Shown: positions 46,501 to 64,000 of the stretch, piece after piece
How the letters are laid out: the number at the start of each line of letters is the position of its first letter
Numbering within the stretch: position 1 is the stretch's first letter
DNA from: Channallabes apus
Taxonomy: Eukaryota; Chordata; Actinopteri; Siluriformes; Clariidae
Assembly: GCA_030522415.1 (NCBI GenBank)
Contig: CM060104.1
Location: 16,069,229-16,133,228 of the forward strand
Length of the DNA stretch: 64,000 bases
Direction: 5' to 3'
Notes under the pieces: generated by a model
Told to the model about the DNA's origin: nothing
What the model saw: the letters and a program-made list of their open reading frames with translations, nothing else
Databases searched by the model: none
Translations under genes and position numbers: made by a program

Positions 46501-46930
46501 AAAGTTTTAGCTTCAGCTCATTAATAAGCCTCTCACTGTAATGAGCGCTGTTTCTTTATTGTTCAACATTTTTCCTGATTATGTTCCAATACTGGCACTT
46601 GAGAATCCCAGAAAACAGTCCAGGTTCTGTTTGCAGATATCCAAAGGGTTCGGTTTATGAGTTGTTTCGGCACCAGGTACACCCTCAGACCACAAATCAC
46701 TGCACACTCCTCTTCTTTCGTGCAAATCATAAGTGGGGCATCCATTTGTGTTCGCACCACAGTTATATATAAACTGTTAAGATGTAACACGTTCACACCT
46801 GCATAGCAATGACTGGGGAGAGAGTAGCGATGAAGGAAAAGCGCTGTGCAGCCAACAGAAGGTGGGTCATTTTTGACTCACCAGGTTAACGTCGGACTAC
46901 ATTGACCAGTCTTCTCGCCCCATGTGCGCC
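43570..46930. other. Intergenic DNA between POMGNT2 and GASK1A, no gene seen
   Basis: No recognisable coding region or intact repeat. 45060-45430 is GC-richer, complex and free of repeats, a candidate non-coding conserved element. Short ORFs here lack any family resemblance. Confidence 0.5.
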
Positions 46931-46939
46931 ACTGGACAT

Positions 46940-47720
46940 TGGTTGCCCATCACCTTGCCACCAGGTCACTGATTTGCCTTCTTTGGACCACCTTTGGTAG
47001 GCCCTGACCCCTGCAGACCAGGAACATCACACAAGAGCTGCAGTTCTGGAGTTGCTCTGATGCCATTATACAGTAATTTGGCCAAGTCAAAGTCACTCAA
47101 ATCATTATGCTTTCCTATTTTTTCTGCTCCCAACACATTAACGTCAGGGACAAAATGTTCATTTGCTGCCTAATACTGTATATCCCTCTCACTTCCAGGT
47201 GCCATCGTAACGAGATATTGTAAATGTAGATACTGTAGCAAGGACCAATCTGCTGAGTGCACTCTGACCCCAGCCTCCTCACAAAACTGGGATATGCAAG
47301 GAACAAAGAACTACTGCACACAAGGTTAGTGCGCTGTGTAGGAAAGTACAGTATACTATATGTGAAAAATAAAGATCAACTTTTTAAAAAGATTTCACAG
47401 TAGGAATTGAGACTTCTCAAACCAGACAACATATTTCCAATCTCCTGTAGTCCAATTGTGGTGAGCCCATGAGAATTGTAGACTCAGTTTCTTGTTCGTA
47501 GCTGACAGGGAAGTTACTGTACAGTACCTGGCCTTCTGCTGCTGTAGCACATCTGCTTCAAGGTTCAGAGATGCTTTTTCAGACAGTTCTCTATAAACTC
47601 TAGAGATTTTTGTGGAAGAAAATCCCAGTAGATCCACAGTTTCGGGAAATATTCAGACCAGCTTGTCTGGCACCAACAACCATGCAGCGTTTGCAATCAC
47701 TTAAATCACCTGTCACATTG
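46940..47720 (-). repeat. Old Tc1-like element with decayed transposase
   Basis: The minus-strand frame at 47395-47637 reads FSWAHHNWTTGDWKYVVWFEKSQFLL, a decayed form of the block around the first catalytic Asp (usually W-S-D-E-S-R-F); that Asp is replaced. The plus strand from 46990 to 47230 contains caggaacatcacacaagagc and caaaatgttcatttgctgcc, which I recognise from an abundant teleost repeat. Confidence 0.55.
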
Positions 47721-47729
47721 CGAGGAGTT

Positions 47730-48860
47730 GCTGACATATGATTGGCTGATTAGATATTTGCGTTAACAAGCAGTTGAACCTATCAAAGTTTCTTGTGAGA
47801 GAGTGTATTTATATGGTAGAAAAATCTGTTGTATCGTGGTATTTAATCAGGCCGCAGTGGAGAAGCTATATTGTTATACAGTATGCTGGAACAAGAACAA
47901 TAAAGAAAAGAATTTACAACAGTGAAATCACTGCATGATGCCAGATGTTACTTAAACTGTTTTTGTAGGAAAATTCAAATGTCTGAAGCAATGTGTTTAT
48001 AACTACAGATGACTCCACCTATTACACCTATCCAAGTTTTTTTGTTTTTGTTTTTGGTAGTATTATTTTGATGGAATAATCATCTTTCAATCTTAAATTA
48101 CATTATAGTTTTAATGGATGTTTTTATCTTTTCTTTATGTAGGATTTTAAAATGATTCACATATATTAATATTAATATCAACATAAAATTAAAATTCTAA
48201 ATGAAAATAAAACCCAAAGATTTTAAGATGAATAAAATATGTTTTATTCAGGCCAACACTAGTATTTCCAGGTGTTAAACATCTGTATACTCTTGACATG
48301 AGGATAAAAGGAATGTACGTAGTTGAATTGCATTCAAGTTTGATTAAAAGCAGAACATTCGCTAGAGTATTTGGCTTACAATTAGAATTACAATTAGAAA
48401 CATGTTCAATGCACATGTGAAAGGCTGAATCAAAGGTAGAATTCTGTGCATAAATCTTACTCTAAGATCACTATTTAAACTGATTACACCATTCAGGGTG
48501 TATTCCAGCAAACAGTGATCCCAGGATGGGGGTCCGTCATGACCAAGATGAATGCATGTTAATCACCATTCAAAACCATTATAAAAATAAATATATATTC
48601 ATTAAATTAATCAACTCCTGGGTTAAGTTTTTGACCTTGCTGAGTTCTGAATGTTACTAGTTAACAACGGCACACATGTTTATTAAGCTGTTATTGCTCA
48701 TTTTTATGTGATTTACTTAGTGATGTCAGTCTTAAACACTGTTTAATGCATGTGTTGTCTATTCTGCCCAGATGTTCTTAAGAGGTTTGAAGCCAACAAG
48801 CAAGTTGTATAGAGAAATCTGACCGTTGACCAAATGAAAATTTATTCAATTACATTCAGT
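47730..48860. other. Intergenic DNA, no gene seen
   Basis: AT-rich, with no repeat I can name and no credible ORF. Confidence 0.5.
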
Positions 48861-48867
48861 TTGTGTC

Positions 48868-48995
48868 GTGTGATGAACTGGCACCCCATCCAGGGTGTTC
48901 CCCGCCTTTTGCCCTAATTCTCCTGGGATAGACTCCAGGCCCTCTGCGAGGCTGTATACAGGATAAAACAGTATAGACGATGAGTGAGTTCTCCT
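48868..48995 (+). repeat. Type A SINE 3' part
   Basis: gatgaactggcaccccatcc, agggtgttccccgccttttg, cctgggatagactccaggcc and a gtatagacgatgagtgag tail. It is 5'-truncated. Confidence 0.8.
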
Positions 48996-50163
48996 GAACA
49001 ATTCCATAAAGAATTATTATATCAAGTACAAACAACACACATGCAACAGCATTCTGGGAAAAGGAAAATGAACAGAAACAAAAATTTCTCATGCTAATAA
49101 CAGAAGTAAGGTTTAACGTTTGCTTAAACCAGAAACCAGTCTCCATACTGTACTTCAGCTAAAACGCTGAATAATCATTTAGCTCTTTAGCACCCAACTA
49201 TCTTTGCAAATGGTTCAACCAAGCAAAGCTGTACATCTGAATGGGGTAACTCCTTTTTTAGCAGAAGAAATGCTGACACAGTATATTTTTTCTTTGACAT
49301 GCTTTTTCACCCAGCAGCATTTCTGCATCTTTCTACGGCAAGCCACATTTAGTTTGTTCTCCTGTTCAACTTGCAGCAGATGACTGGTAGACTCGATCCG
49401 AGTACATGGCACAAGAAACCTTTGATCCTTTAACAAAGACTTACAGTATGCAACTAGCACTCATATGATGCTTATCATGAATACTTCATGTAAAACAAAT
49501 CATTTTAAAGCGGTTTCATGGCTCCTTATATACATCTAAAATTTAGACACAATTTTCTCCATTAACTTGACATGTGCTTGTATATGTTCCTGACACACGG
49601 CATTCATTTAAATCTCTTAGTGACCCGGAAACAGGTCAGTCAGTATAGTTTTTACTGTATGTGTCATGTACTCTTACAATAAATTATTATTATTTTCGTG
49701 AAAAATAGCTTCAATTAGTAATAGAATATACAGAGATCTCGATTGTCAGAACTGATCAAATCAACACAGTTGATTATATTGTATCTTTGCCCTCTAGTGC
49801 GTAAGGGGATTTCTATAATTCTGAGCACACAAAATTCACTTTTGCAAAACTTCTGCCTCACAAATTTTTATACCTAAACCTATATATAAAATCTGATGCC
49901 TTTTATACTTTTATATTATGCTTTTAGGTTAGCGTGCCCATTTTTCTTTTCAGATAACTTTTTTATGATGGTGAAAAGGTCTATCTTCAATAAACACATC
50001 CCAAATTCATTTTTGAGAATGGTCAACATGAATATTACATGAAGTACTTTCTTATAAGTGCACTGCACCAAGCCTCGTTCCCAATGCAAAATACCTATAG
50101 AGATTTTTAGACACACAATGAAGCAGCAGCTTCATACTGCATATCACAAACTATCATTAATAT

Positions 50164-50165
<2 letters not shown>

Positions 50166-50204
<39 letters not shown>
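50166..50204. repeat. (TA)n microsatellite
   Basis: A pure TA tract of about 19 units, downstream of the GASK1A stop codon on the minus strand. Confidence 0.95.
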
Positions 50205-50210
<6 letters not shown>

Positions 50211-50267
50211 TACCACATTTTATCCTGCCTTCTGTTTAGCAAAAATTCTTTAAAAGATAAAGATATG

Positions 50268-50540
50268 CAGTACTGTGCAAAACTCTTGTACCAGTGAGAA
50301 ACAGGTGCAGATGACCACAGATGATCAGGCATGTGATTATTGTCCTGCTGATGCTGAATACTGAGTGTTTGGCACAGACAAGAGGGGAAATGAGGTTGCT
50401 GCTGAGGTTGTTACATAAACAAGCAGTTTTTAAATTGTATATTTAGACACTTTGCAGCCTGTCACAGTAAAAGCATATTCCAATTTCTTTCATTTAATAT
50501 GATGAAATGAGGGCTGGCTCAAGTCTTTTGCACAGTACTG
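50268..50540. mobile_element. Short Tc1-like inverted-repeat element (MITE) in the GASK1A 3' UTR
   Basis: Terminal inverted repeats begin CAGTACTGTGCAAAA at 50268 and end with the complement TTTTGCACAGTACTG at 50540. A TA follows on the right; the left TA has decayed (tg precedes the element). It is 273 bp with no ORF, as expected for a non-autonomous Tc1/mariner derivative. Confidence 0.8.
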
Positions 50541-50545
50541 TATTT

Positions 50546-50744
50546 TCACAGATCACTGTTTACTCTCTTGCTCTGTATGTGCTGCAGCAGGATTTCAGCT
50601 CTTTGCTGGAGAGTGTGGATGATGCCTCTGAGGCCTGCTGCTCCTCCTTGACTCTCCCACAGCTCCTTATCCACAGACAGCGAGCGCAGGAGCAGCTGCT
50701 CCAGACAGCCAGACCTCAGCACTGACATGGCTCTCTCTGGAAAC
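50546..50744 (-). CDS. gask1a: GASK1A coding exon 4 (C-terminus)
   Basis: This final coding exon completes codon 515 and encodes residues up to 580, then TGA at 50548-50546. It begins after the acceptor gacgggcag, with g completing the Glu codon, and reads FPERAMSVLRSGC, then DKELWESQGGAAGL, then a helical tail. Four exons total 1743 bp, or 580 codons plus stop, about the length of human FAM198A (575 aa as I recall). The C-terminus is followed after 5 bases by a Tc1-like inverted-repeat element, so the 3' UTR is largely transposon-derived. An ATTAAA on the minus strand at 50497-50492 is a possible polyadenylation signal inside it. Confidence 0.93.
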
Positions 50745-57559
<6,815 letters not shown>

Positions 57560-58876
57560 CTGTAGCAGGAAGTCAAACAGCGCCAGTCTTGCCCACTCTG
57601 AATGGTGCACACCTACACACACTGATGAGTTTAGAGGCAATTGCATTCCACATCTTGCCTTTAGCAGATCCTGATACTGGGGCCAGGTGAGGGAAAAAGA
57701 GTTCTGGTCATTATCATCATCAGCTAGATGATGAATATCTGGATCCCACCACACCATAGGTCTGCCAGCACCCCTGGTATACTTATATGGCAAAAGATCA
57801 CTATGAAAAGTCCTTAGAACAGTTGGAAGACTGCGGTTCAAACCCAAAACCCTGTCCAAATGAAACGCAAGAACTTCAAACCAATCACTGGGACGCTTGA
57901 TCAGGGCACATTGTCCAACCTGGCAGCGACTGTTATGGTCTCCCGTTAGTGGAACAGTGTTTACGTTGCAAACACCAAGTCCTACTTGAAGAACTTGGCC
58001 ATGGCCTGGAATTCTGGCTTTACTCAACACAGTGCCTCTGGCAAGCAGATTTATTTTCTTAACATCATCTTCACTGAACCAGGGCAAAGACTCAATTCTT
58101 GTTTGGTCCCAAACTTCATGCAAAGTCTCACACCAGCTAGGCATGAAGTCCCTCCCCTCAGACCCTTCTCCAGAGACATGGTTGTTTTCAACACCAAAGT
58201 GGTGCTGCTTCTTCTCAGAGAGTTTTGCTTGTCCTTCATATGTTTTGATTCCTTTTGGGGACAATTCCAGTTCTGGAGACAACCCTACACTGGCTTTCCA
58301 TTTCATCCCCTCTGGTTTAGGCCCATCTGGAGTGCATTTGTGCCTGCGTGGCTTAATGTCTGGGTGGAGGGAATGTATACTGGCAGACCGAGGTATGGTT
58401 TGGTCATGTCTGGGAACAAGAAGATGGCTGGCATGTTTGGAATCAGTGACATTGCCGCGTTGGTTGGAAAACTGTTCCTTTGTTTTTACCATATATATTT
58501 GGGTGGAATTCTTACTTCTGCTTTGATAAAACACTTGTTTTAGTGTTACAAACGTTGTATTTGCATTATTTCTGGTTGAAAAATTGGCGTTTTCCTGTAG
58601 TTTACTGCGTCTGTATCGGTGCTGATCAATGAATAGTGTGTGCCTTTTTAAAGCTTTTATATTAGAAAGCTTCCAAGATCCATTATGTGTGTTTTGAGGT
58701 ACTTGATGTTTCATGTTCTTTGCTTCTGCCTCACTGGGCTGGTTATGGTGAGGCCCTTCTGACAGCAAACATTTCTGTTCACAGGGTAAAGGTGAATATG
58801 TGTTTATCATCACTACTGACAGGGTGAGGAGAGACAGAAAGACCACAATGTATCGCTGCTTCACTTTCAGCTTCAT
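57560..58876 (-). CDS. gask1a: GASK1A (FAM198A) coding exon 1: N-terminus and first part of kinase-like domain
   Basis: This encodes residues 1-439 of a 580-aa Golgi-associated kinase 1A-like protein. The family is related to the FAM20/Four-jointed secretory kinases; the catalytic activity of GASK1A itself is not established to my knowledge. A type II signal anchor spans residues ~9-27 ([19 protein letters not shown]). Residues 30-240 are a basic, low-conservation stem with several N-glycosylation sequons (near 98, 106, 123 and 142). The conserved domain begins near PSWCETL (247-252) and includes [14 protein letters not shown] (266-279), the [11 protein letters not shown] block and [12 protein letters not shown]. 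The exon starts at 58891, after a pyrimidine-rich acceptor ending ggcag, with 15 UTR bases and G at -3 of the ATG. It ends FDFLLQ, with donor gtgagag at 57559, in phase 0. Synteny with POMGNT2 and SNRK supports GASK1A over GASK1B. A 5' UTR exon must lie further right. Confidence 0.93.
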
Positions 58877-58891
58877 CCCTGCTCCCAGGCC

Positions 58892-61205
58892 CTGCCAGAC
58901 AGAGCAAAGAAACAGTGCTGATTAAGACAAATCGTACAGCAATAACTACTCGGGTGACAATGTTAGCAAATCACACAAAAAAAAAAAGAAAAGATTTTTC
59001 CTTAAACTAGATACACAACATTTACAGTAGAGGCTGGTGGTTTATATAACATTTCTTATTCTTCAGGCATATACAGTATATCATGACCCACCTCTCTCCC
59101 TCTCGCCCTGTTATCATTTACATTTCAACATTATTCCCAAAATGGCACCATGTCTTTAAACAATACTGGAACAGATCTGAAAACTGCTTTCGTCATCAAA
59201 AAAAAACAAAAACTTAAACTGCATGGAATGACAGCAAACATGTATTTAGCTTTTCTTTCTGTGGACTTCTAATTATTTTGGCCCCAAAACACCATTTTCT
59301 TGAAGAGTACACTATAATTTTAAGCTGCATATGGCAGCAATTGTCTACCAATGTATATCTAAAATAAGAAATAAAGGAAGGCAAAATGTTTTAAAAGTTT
59401 TTTCTTTTTTATAAAAACTAGCATTTCACTTAGCGATTTTGTTTTCTCACTTAACTGCATGTTCATCTCACATGTTGTCTTTTTCCTGGAATATTCTCCC
59501 CTCTGCTCAAAAGATACATCTGGTGTCCAATGTTGCCTGTCTCTGTAGCTGTATATAGTGAAGAGGGGAAACCTGAGGGGAGAGGAATGTTTCGGCTCTG
59601 TAGGATCTTTTACACTGGCTGAAGGCTTTTTATGACTTTTCCAGATAGTGCTGATGAAAGGCTCCCATTATTTGGCAGGTTGAAGAATGTCATGCCTGTA
59701 GCACCAAAAGGCTGAAGGTCTTATGGATTGGTTTTCCCTGCCTCTGAGGAAACTAATATACACTCCTACTGTACCTTCTGCAGGGACATGCACATCATCT
59801 CAGTGCCATGTTTAAGGGATGGTTTGCTGCAGAATGAGATGGGTATAAAAGTAATAGCATGATGAGTAAGTAGAAATATCTGATTTTAAATAAGGATATG
59901 GGTCCGGGTTTGTGGCTCACCATGCTAACAAAACAAACAGATAGCTGCATTAATGGTATGTGTCAGCTTTGAGCAAACACAGAAGTGGCTGACATGCACC
60001 GAAAAAAATCATCTACAGGACAGATCAAACGTCTCTGTATGTACAGTATATACTGTAGTAGTTTGGATATTTGATATTCACAGAAATCAAACATGTACAG
60101 TAGATAAAAAATGTAACAGAGAAGCCATACTGTAGTCTAGTGCACCACATAGATCTATATTTCATTTTCTATTAAGGTTGAAATGTGACTAATCCTCCTA
60201 TAAATAAACAAAAAGAAGGTTAAAAATCATCATTCTTTATAATAATGGCCACATGAGAAGGTTTTCCACAAACTAGACGCAGATATAATGATTACAGAGA
60301 CCACTTCATACAAGTGTCTTTTATTTTATTTAGTTATTTTTTTTTTGCATTTTGGATGACATCTCTCTAATTAAGTAGTCAAGCATTTAGCACATCCCAT
60401 TCCTGTCAGCATGTCAACATGCTGTAGTTGCATGCTGAACGTGCTCCCTTAAACGACTTAAACACTCCCTGAGTAAAAACAATTCCAAAGAGGAAGGAAA
60501 AGATGCTTTTTCAGCAAGGCAATGCTCCAAGCACAACACCAAGACAGAATAAAGAGCCTGAGAAGGTTAGCCACGACTTGCTTTTATTTCATCTATTTTT
60601 GATAATCTCTCAGTCCCAGATCTCCACTATACTGTATAGCCAATAATTATTTGGTTGTTGAGTCTGGGTGTTTCTGTCCCGCCTATTGCTAACAGGTAGA
60701 TAAAATCACGTTTGAGTCTCAGTAGACAAACATTGGCAGTAGAATAGATTGTACTTAACAGCTGAGTGACTTTAAATGCGCCACTGGCTCTGTCTATGTG
60801 AAAACCGCACAGAACCTTAATGGAACATTTTACTTTACAATCTGTCCGGGTGATTGATTCGTCTTCTATTATATGTCTATTAAAAAATCGATTTGCATTT
60901 AAATCCCCTAATTTTTCAATACACACCCAAGACCAACATAACTATAAGGCTGTAAGAAATTATGTGGACATTAAGATTGTAGCTGTAATTTATCCTTAAA
61001 CAAAAAAGTTATGCAAAGAGTTTAAAACCACACAATAAAACATCGCTGAGAATCTTCGCTTTGTGAGTTGCTCGCTCTAGGAAGGAAATATGATCATATC
61101 TAGAAAAAATAATAATAACTTGACTTGGCAAGTATTTTAACAATCGGTTATATTGAAATAACAATAAGACATCTGTTTTTTTTTTTATGTTTGTTTGCAT
61201 TACAA
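58892..61205. other. DNA upstream of the GASK1A coding exon (5' intron), no gene seen
   Basis: Probably a GASK1A 5' intron, since an acceptor sits at 58892. No further exon was identified. 59470-59830 is complex, repeat-free sequence. Poly-A and poly-T runs are scattered. Confidence 0.5.
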
Positions 61206-61218
61206 AGCTACTTATCTT

Positions 61219-61562
61219 GTCGCCTTGCACCTCCAGGGTCTGGGTTCGATTCCCCGGCCAGGCTCGATTCCCGTCTCTGTGTGCATGGAGTTTGCATGTT
61301 CTCCCCGTGCTTGGTGGGTTTCCTCCGGGTACTCCGGTTTCCTCCCACAGTCCAAAGATATGCAGGTTAGGCTAATTGGCGTTCCTAAATTGCCCGTAGT
61401 GTGTGATTGTGTGAGTGTGTGTATGTGTGTGTGCCCTGCGATGGATTGGCACCCTGTTCAGGGTGTACCCCGCCTCGTGCCCTGAGTCTCCTGGGGTAGG
61501 CTCCAGGTCCCCTGCGACCCTGAACACAGGATTAAGCGGTATAGAAGATGACTGAATGAATG
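61219..61562 (+). repeat. Type A SINE with 13-bp target duplication
   Basis: AGCTACTTATCTT at 61206-61218 and 61563-61575 is an exact target duplication. The SINE lacks the first ~25 bases of the tRNA head but has gcacctccagggtctgggtt, ggagtttgcatgttctcccc, cctcccacagtccaaagata, ccctgcgatggattggcacc, tcctggggtaggctccaggt and a (GAAT)n tail. It is the youngest-looking type A copy in the window. Confidence 0.93.
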
Positions 61563-62121
61563 AGCTACTTATCTTAAAGAAAAGGAGAATGTGTACTATC
61601 CCTTTAACTAATTCCAGCACAGGTACCGGCAAGTGAGGTCATTTTAGTCTTTTACCAGGCAAACAGGTAGTGACTGAGAGAAGATCTCTTAGGAGCTGAT
61701 CTCATTAAACATTGAGGGTAATAAAGACACAGCAGGGACAGGTTAATGCAAAACCCACCAAGGAGATGATTAAGATAAGGTCAGGAGCAATTTCAATGAT
61801 AATGATCAAGCCTTTCTTACGAGCTGCCAGAGCTGCATAATTACATTGCCTCTGGCTTTCAACTGCGAGTTAGAGACGTGTCAATAGCCCATACAGCAAG
61901 TCATCTTCCTCAAGAGGAAGACAGAAGATAAAGAAACATTCTGTACAAAAGCCTTGTTTGCAGTGAAGGAGAAGGTCAAAAGCAGAAAAAGCAGACGGGG
62001 GGGGGGGGTGGCTCATTCAGTGTTTGGCTGTAATTGAACAAAACTGCACTTTGAGACCATTAGAGCTGTCAGGAAAGTAAGGACAGTTAGGAAGAAACAT
62101 GCAGATTGTTTACTCAACCTG

Positions 62122-62124
<3 letters not shown>

Positions 62125-62164
<40 letters not shown>
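62125..62164. repeat. (GA)n microsatellite
   Basis: About 20 GA units. Confidence 0.95.
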
Positions 62165-62167
<3 letters not shown>

Positions 62168-63659
62168 TAATCGTAGCAGTGTCTGACCTTGACCTACAGT
62201 ATACAGTAGGTGCATTCATATGTTTTTTTTTTCTGGATGAAACTAAAACATGTTTGTGGTCATTGTCAGAAAAGACACTGGAAAGAAAATTCCAGTTTGA
62301 AGACTTGGAGCTTTTTTCGCTCTGATTCATAAAACACTCTTTTTCACCGGTCCTTCATTTCCTTGTTGTCAGCCAGTCATCATGAACAACATGCTGTTGC
62401 TATTTTCAATCATCTAGGGTTGTTTGTGGACTTTTTTTTTTTTTACCTATCAAGTGTTGCATTGCAGTGTTGGTTGCTGTCATGTGCCATTAGCAGTGTA
62501 TTCCTCATGCCGATTGTATGTTTAATACTGTACGTTATTGCATTTGTGTGAAGTGCACCCTGATTTGTGAGCGATGCTTAAACTCTGTAAGGATCTGTTT
62601 CTCTGTGCCCAGTGCTCTTACAAACCTTTCACACTTGACATCACATTGTCTGTCCGCCATGGTCCTGTCCACTTCTCAACCCCAAAAGGGACGTAATTCA
62701 TCAGAGTGCCAGTGCCAAAACCCACATACCAAACCAGCCATGGATAACATTACTATCTTAAACAACAATTTGTCTACTTAGTGATTGTATCGAAGTGATT
62801 CAGAAATGCCTCAAAAAAATCTGTGTTGTGTTTCAGAGCTAACATGAGCTACAAAGCTAACTAGCTTCTAACACAAGGCTGAATTCCAAATACTTCTCTA
62901 ATCCCAGATCAAGGGCACTAATTGGTGTGTGGAACAAGGAATTGTACACCCTAGCACACTAGCTCTCAATTTTACACAATTTGACATTTAAATCTTAAAT
63001 AGGACCAGCTATTAATTAGAAAGCTTAAAATGTCAGGATTGGCTAATGTTACCTGCACATCTTTATACGAAGAGTAAAGCACTGCGTATTCCGTAGCATC
63101 ATGTCATTTACAACAGATGCACCGAATGAGATCATGCGAATGCAAGCAATGGCACCAAATCAAGGAGGAATCACATATTTGTACACCATCGGAGGTAATC
63201 ATGTTATGACACCAAATCAACTTTTGGACATTAATATCCTTATTACCTTCTTCATCCATTTCACATGCGAGTATGAATAAGCTAATAAGTCCACATCCAC
63301 ATTTTTCCATATGATAATAATCAGCAGAACAGAAGAAGCTATCGATTCCTAAAGTACATTTCACTTGAATCTGTGTGACAAAGCACCAGGTAATCTCGGA
63401 TAATATCTGAATTTAGTCATAGCCGATTCCCATCTGTCTCTGATTTCATGATTATTATTAAAACTTCTAATTTTAGGGAACTGCATAATGAACTGGAACA
63501 TATTTATATCATTACAGGGAAACACTGTCTTCTAGTAAAGTATGGCTTAATGTTTATGTTCTGTTGAGATATCAGTAACATGGGACAAGTATCTTTGATA
63601 AAGCATGAGATAATTGAAGGCGAAAAGTGAAATAAAAGTGTGTTCATGTTTAAGTCAAG

Positions 63660-63663
<4 letters not shown>

Positions 63664-63732
<69 letters not shown>
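63664..63732. repeat. (GT)n microsatellite
   Basis: About 34 GT units, the longest dinucleotide repeat in the window. Confidence 0.97.
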
Positions 63733-63735
<3 letters not shown>

Positions 63736-63773
63736 AAGAGATGAACCATCTGCTCCTCTCATCTGTATCAACA

Positions 63774-63800
63774 TGTGTGTGTGTGTGTGTGTGTGTGTGT
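63774..63800. repeat. (TG)n microsatellite
   Basis: A second, shorter GT tract about 40 bases after the first. Confidence 0.93.
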
Positions 63801-64000
63801 ATCCCTTTTCAGGATTAATAAAAACTCATGTTTAGCATTCTTAAAGTAAACTTAATTAAACGAGCACTCTAACACCCTGTATTTATTCCTCACTGACCAT
63901 CACTGTCTCTCTATATACCACATGACACTTTACTGTATGTATGTTGCTGGTCTTTCATGTGCACATGCAACAATTTTACGATATCTGGAAAAATGTTGCA

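Larger units (their letters stand above)
61576..64000. other. Right-end stretch with microsatellites, no gene seen
   Basis: 61650-61980 is complex and repeat-free, a candidate regulatory element. After it come a G-run (61997-62007), (GA)n, (GT)n and AT-rich DNA. No credible coding region is present. Confidence 0.5.

Noticed and set aside
57986..58543. 185-aa and 164-aa plus-strand ORFs
   Set aside because: Antisense shadows of GASK1A coding exon 1.
61125..61485. Several overlapping ORFs on the plus strand
   Set aside because: All lie over the type A SINE and repeat the same peptide seen from other SINE copies.
63504..63749. 81-aa ORF with a long Thr-His run
   Set aside because: Read-through of the (GT)n microsatellite.

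Overview
This is vertebrate nuclear DNA, almost certainly from a ray-finned (teleost) fish. It is AT-rich, genes are split by canonical GT/AG introns, and the repeats are a typical teleost mix: L2 and RTE-type LINEs, tRNA-derived SINEs, many Tc1-like and hAT DNA transposons, and long (CA)n, (GATA)n and (GAAA)n microsatellites. The repeat mix would fit an otophysan such as a catfish, but I cannot fix the order from sequence alone.

Three protein-coding genes are recognisable. Their order and orientation match what I recall of the human 3p22.1 neighbourhood. SNRK (minus strand) has its first coding exon at 5707-6295, a probable CpG-rich non-coding first exon at about 21051-21300, and the rest of the gene beyond the left edge. 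POMGNT2 (plus strand) has a non-coding first exon at about 31500-31812 and a single coding exon at 38638-40377, with a polyadenylation signal at 41142. GASK1A/FAM198A (minus strand) has four coding exons between 58876 and 50546, giving 580 codons plus stop. SNRK and POMGNT2 are divergent, about 10 kb apart; POMGNT2 and GASK1A converge. Functionally, SNRK is an LKB1-activated AMPK-related kinase, POMGNT2 is the ER glycosyltransferase that extends O-mannose on alpha-dystroglycan, and GASK1A is a putative secretory-pathway kinase-like protein. Nothing suggests they form one pathway; the linkage is conserved synteny.

The space between exons is full of mobile DNA. The 14.6-kb SNRK intron 1 holds an L2 LINE with a readable reverse transcriptase (about 7140-10237) and a complete 1.61-kb Tc1-like transposon with an uninterrupted 337-aa DD34E transposase (16331-17940). 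The left 3.5 kb is a nest: a Tc1 end split by a hAT derivative that keeps a damaged BED zinc finger, followed by a second hAT-like element. A third hAT element (25338-26548) carries an LTR-like insert with a TATA box. A 573-bp RTE-type LINE with a perfect 17-bp target duplication lies just after POMGNT2 (41373-41945), and a small Tc1-like inverted-repeat element ends 5 bp after the GASK1A stop codon.

I found no tRNA or rRNA gene, CRISPR array or operon-like system. I see no candidate for a wholly new biological system. The most useful leads are the intact Tc1 transposase, the nested insertions datable by target duplications, the SINE/LINE pair sharing a 3' tail, the uORFs at POMGNT2 and SNRK, and the transposon in the GASK1A 3' UTR.
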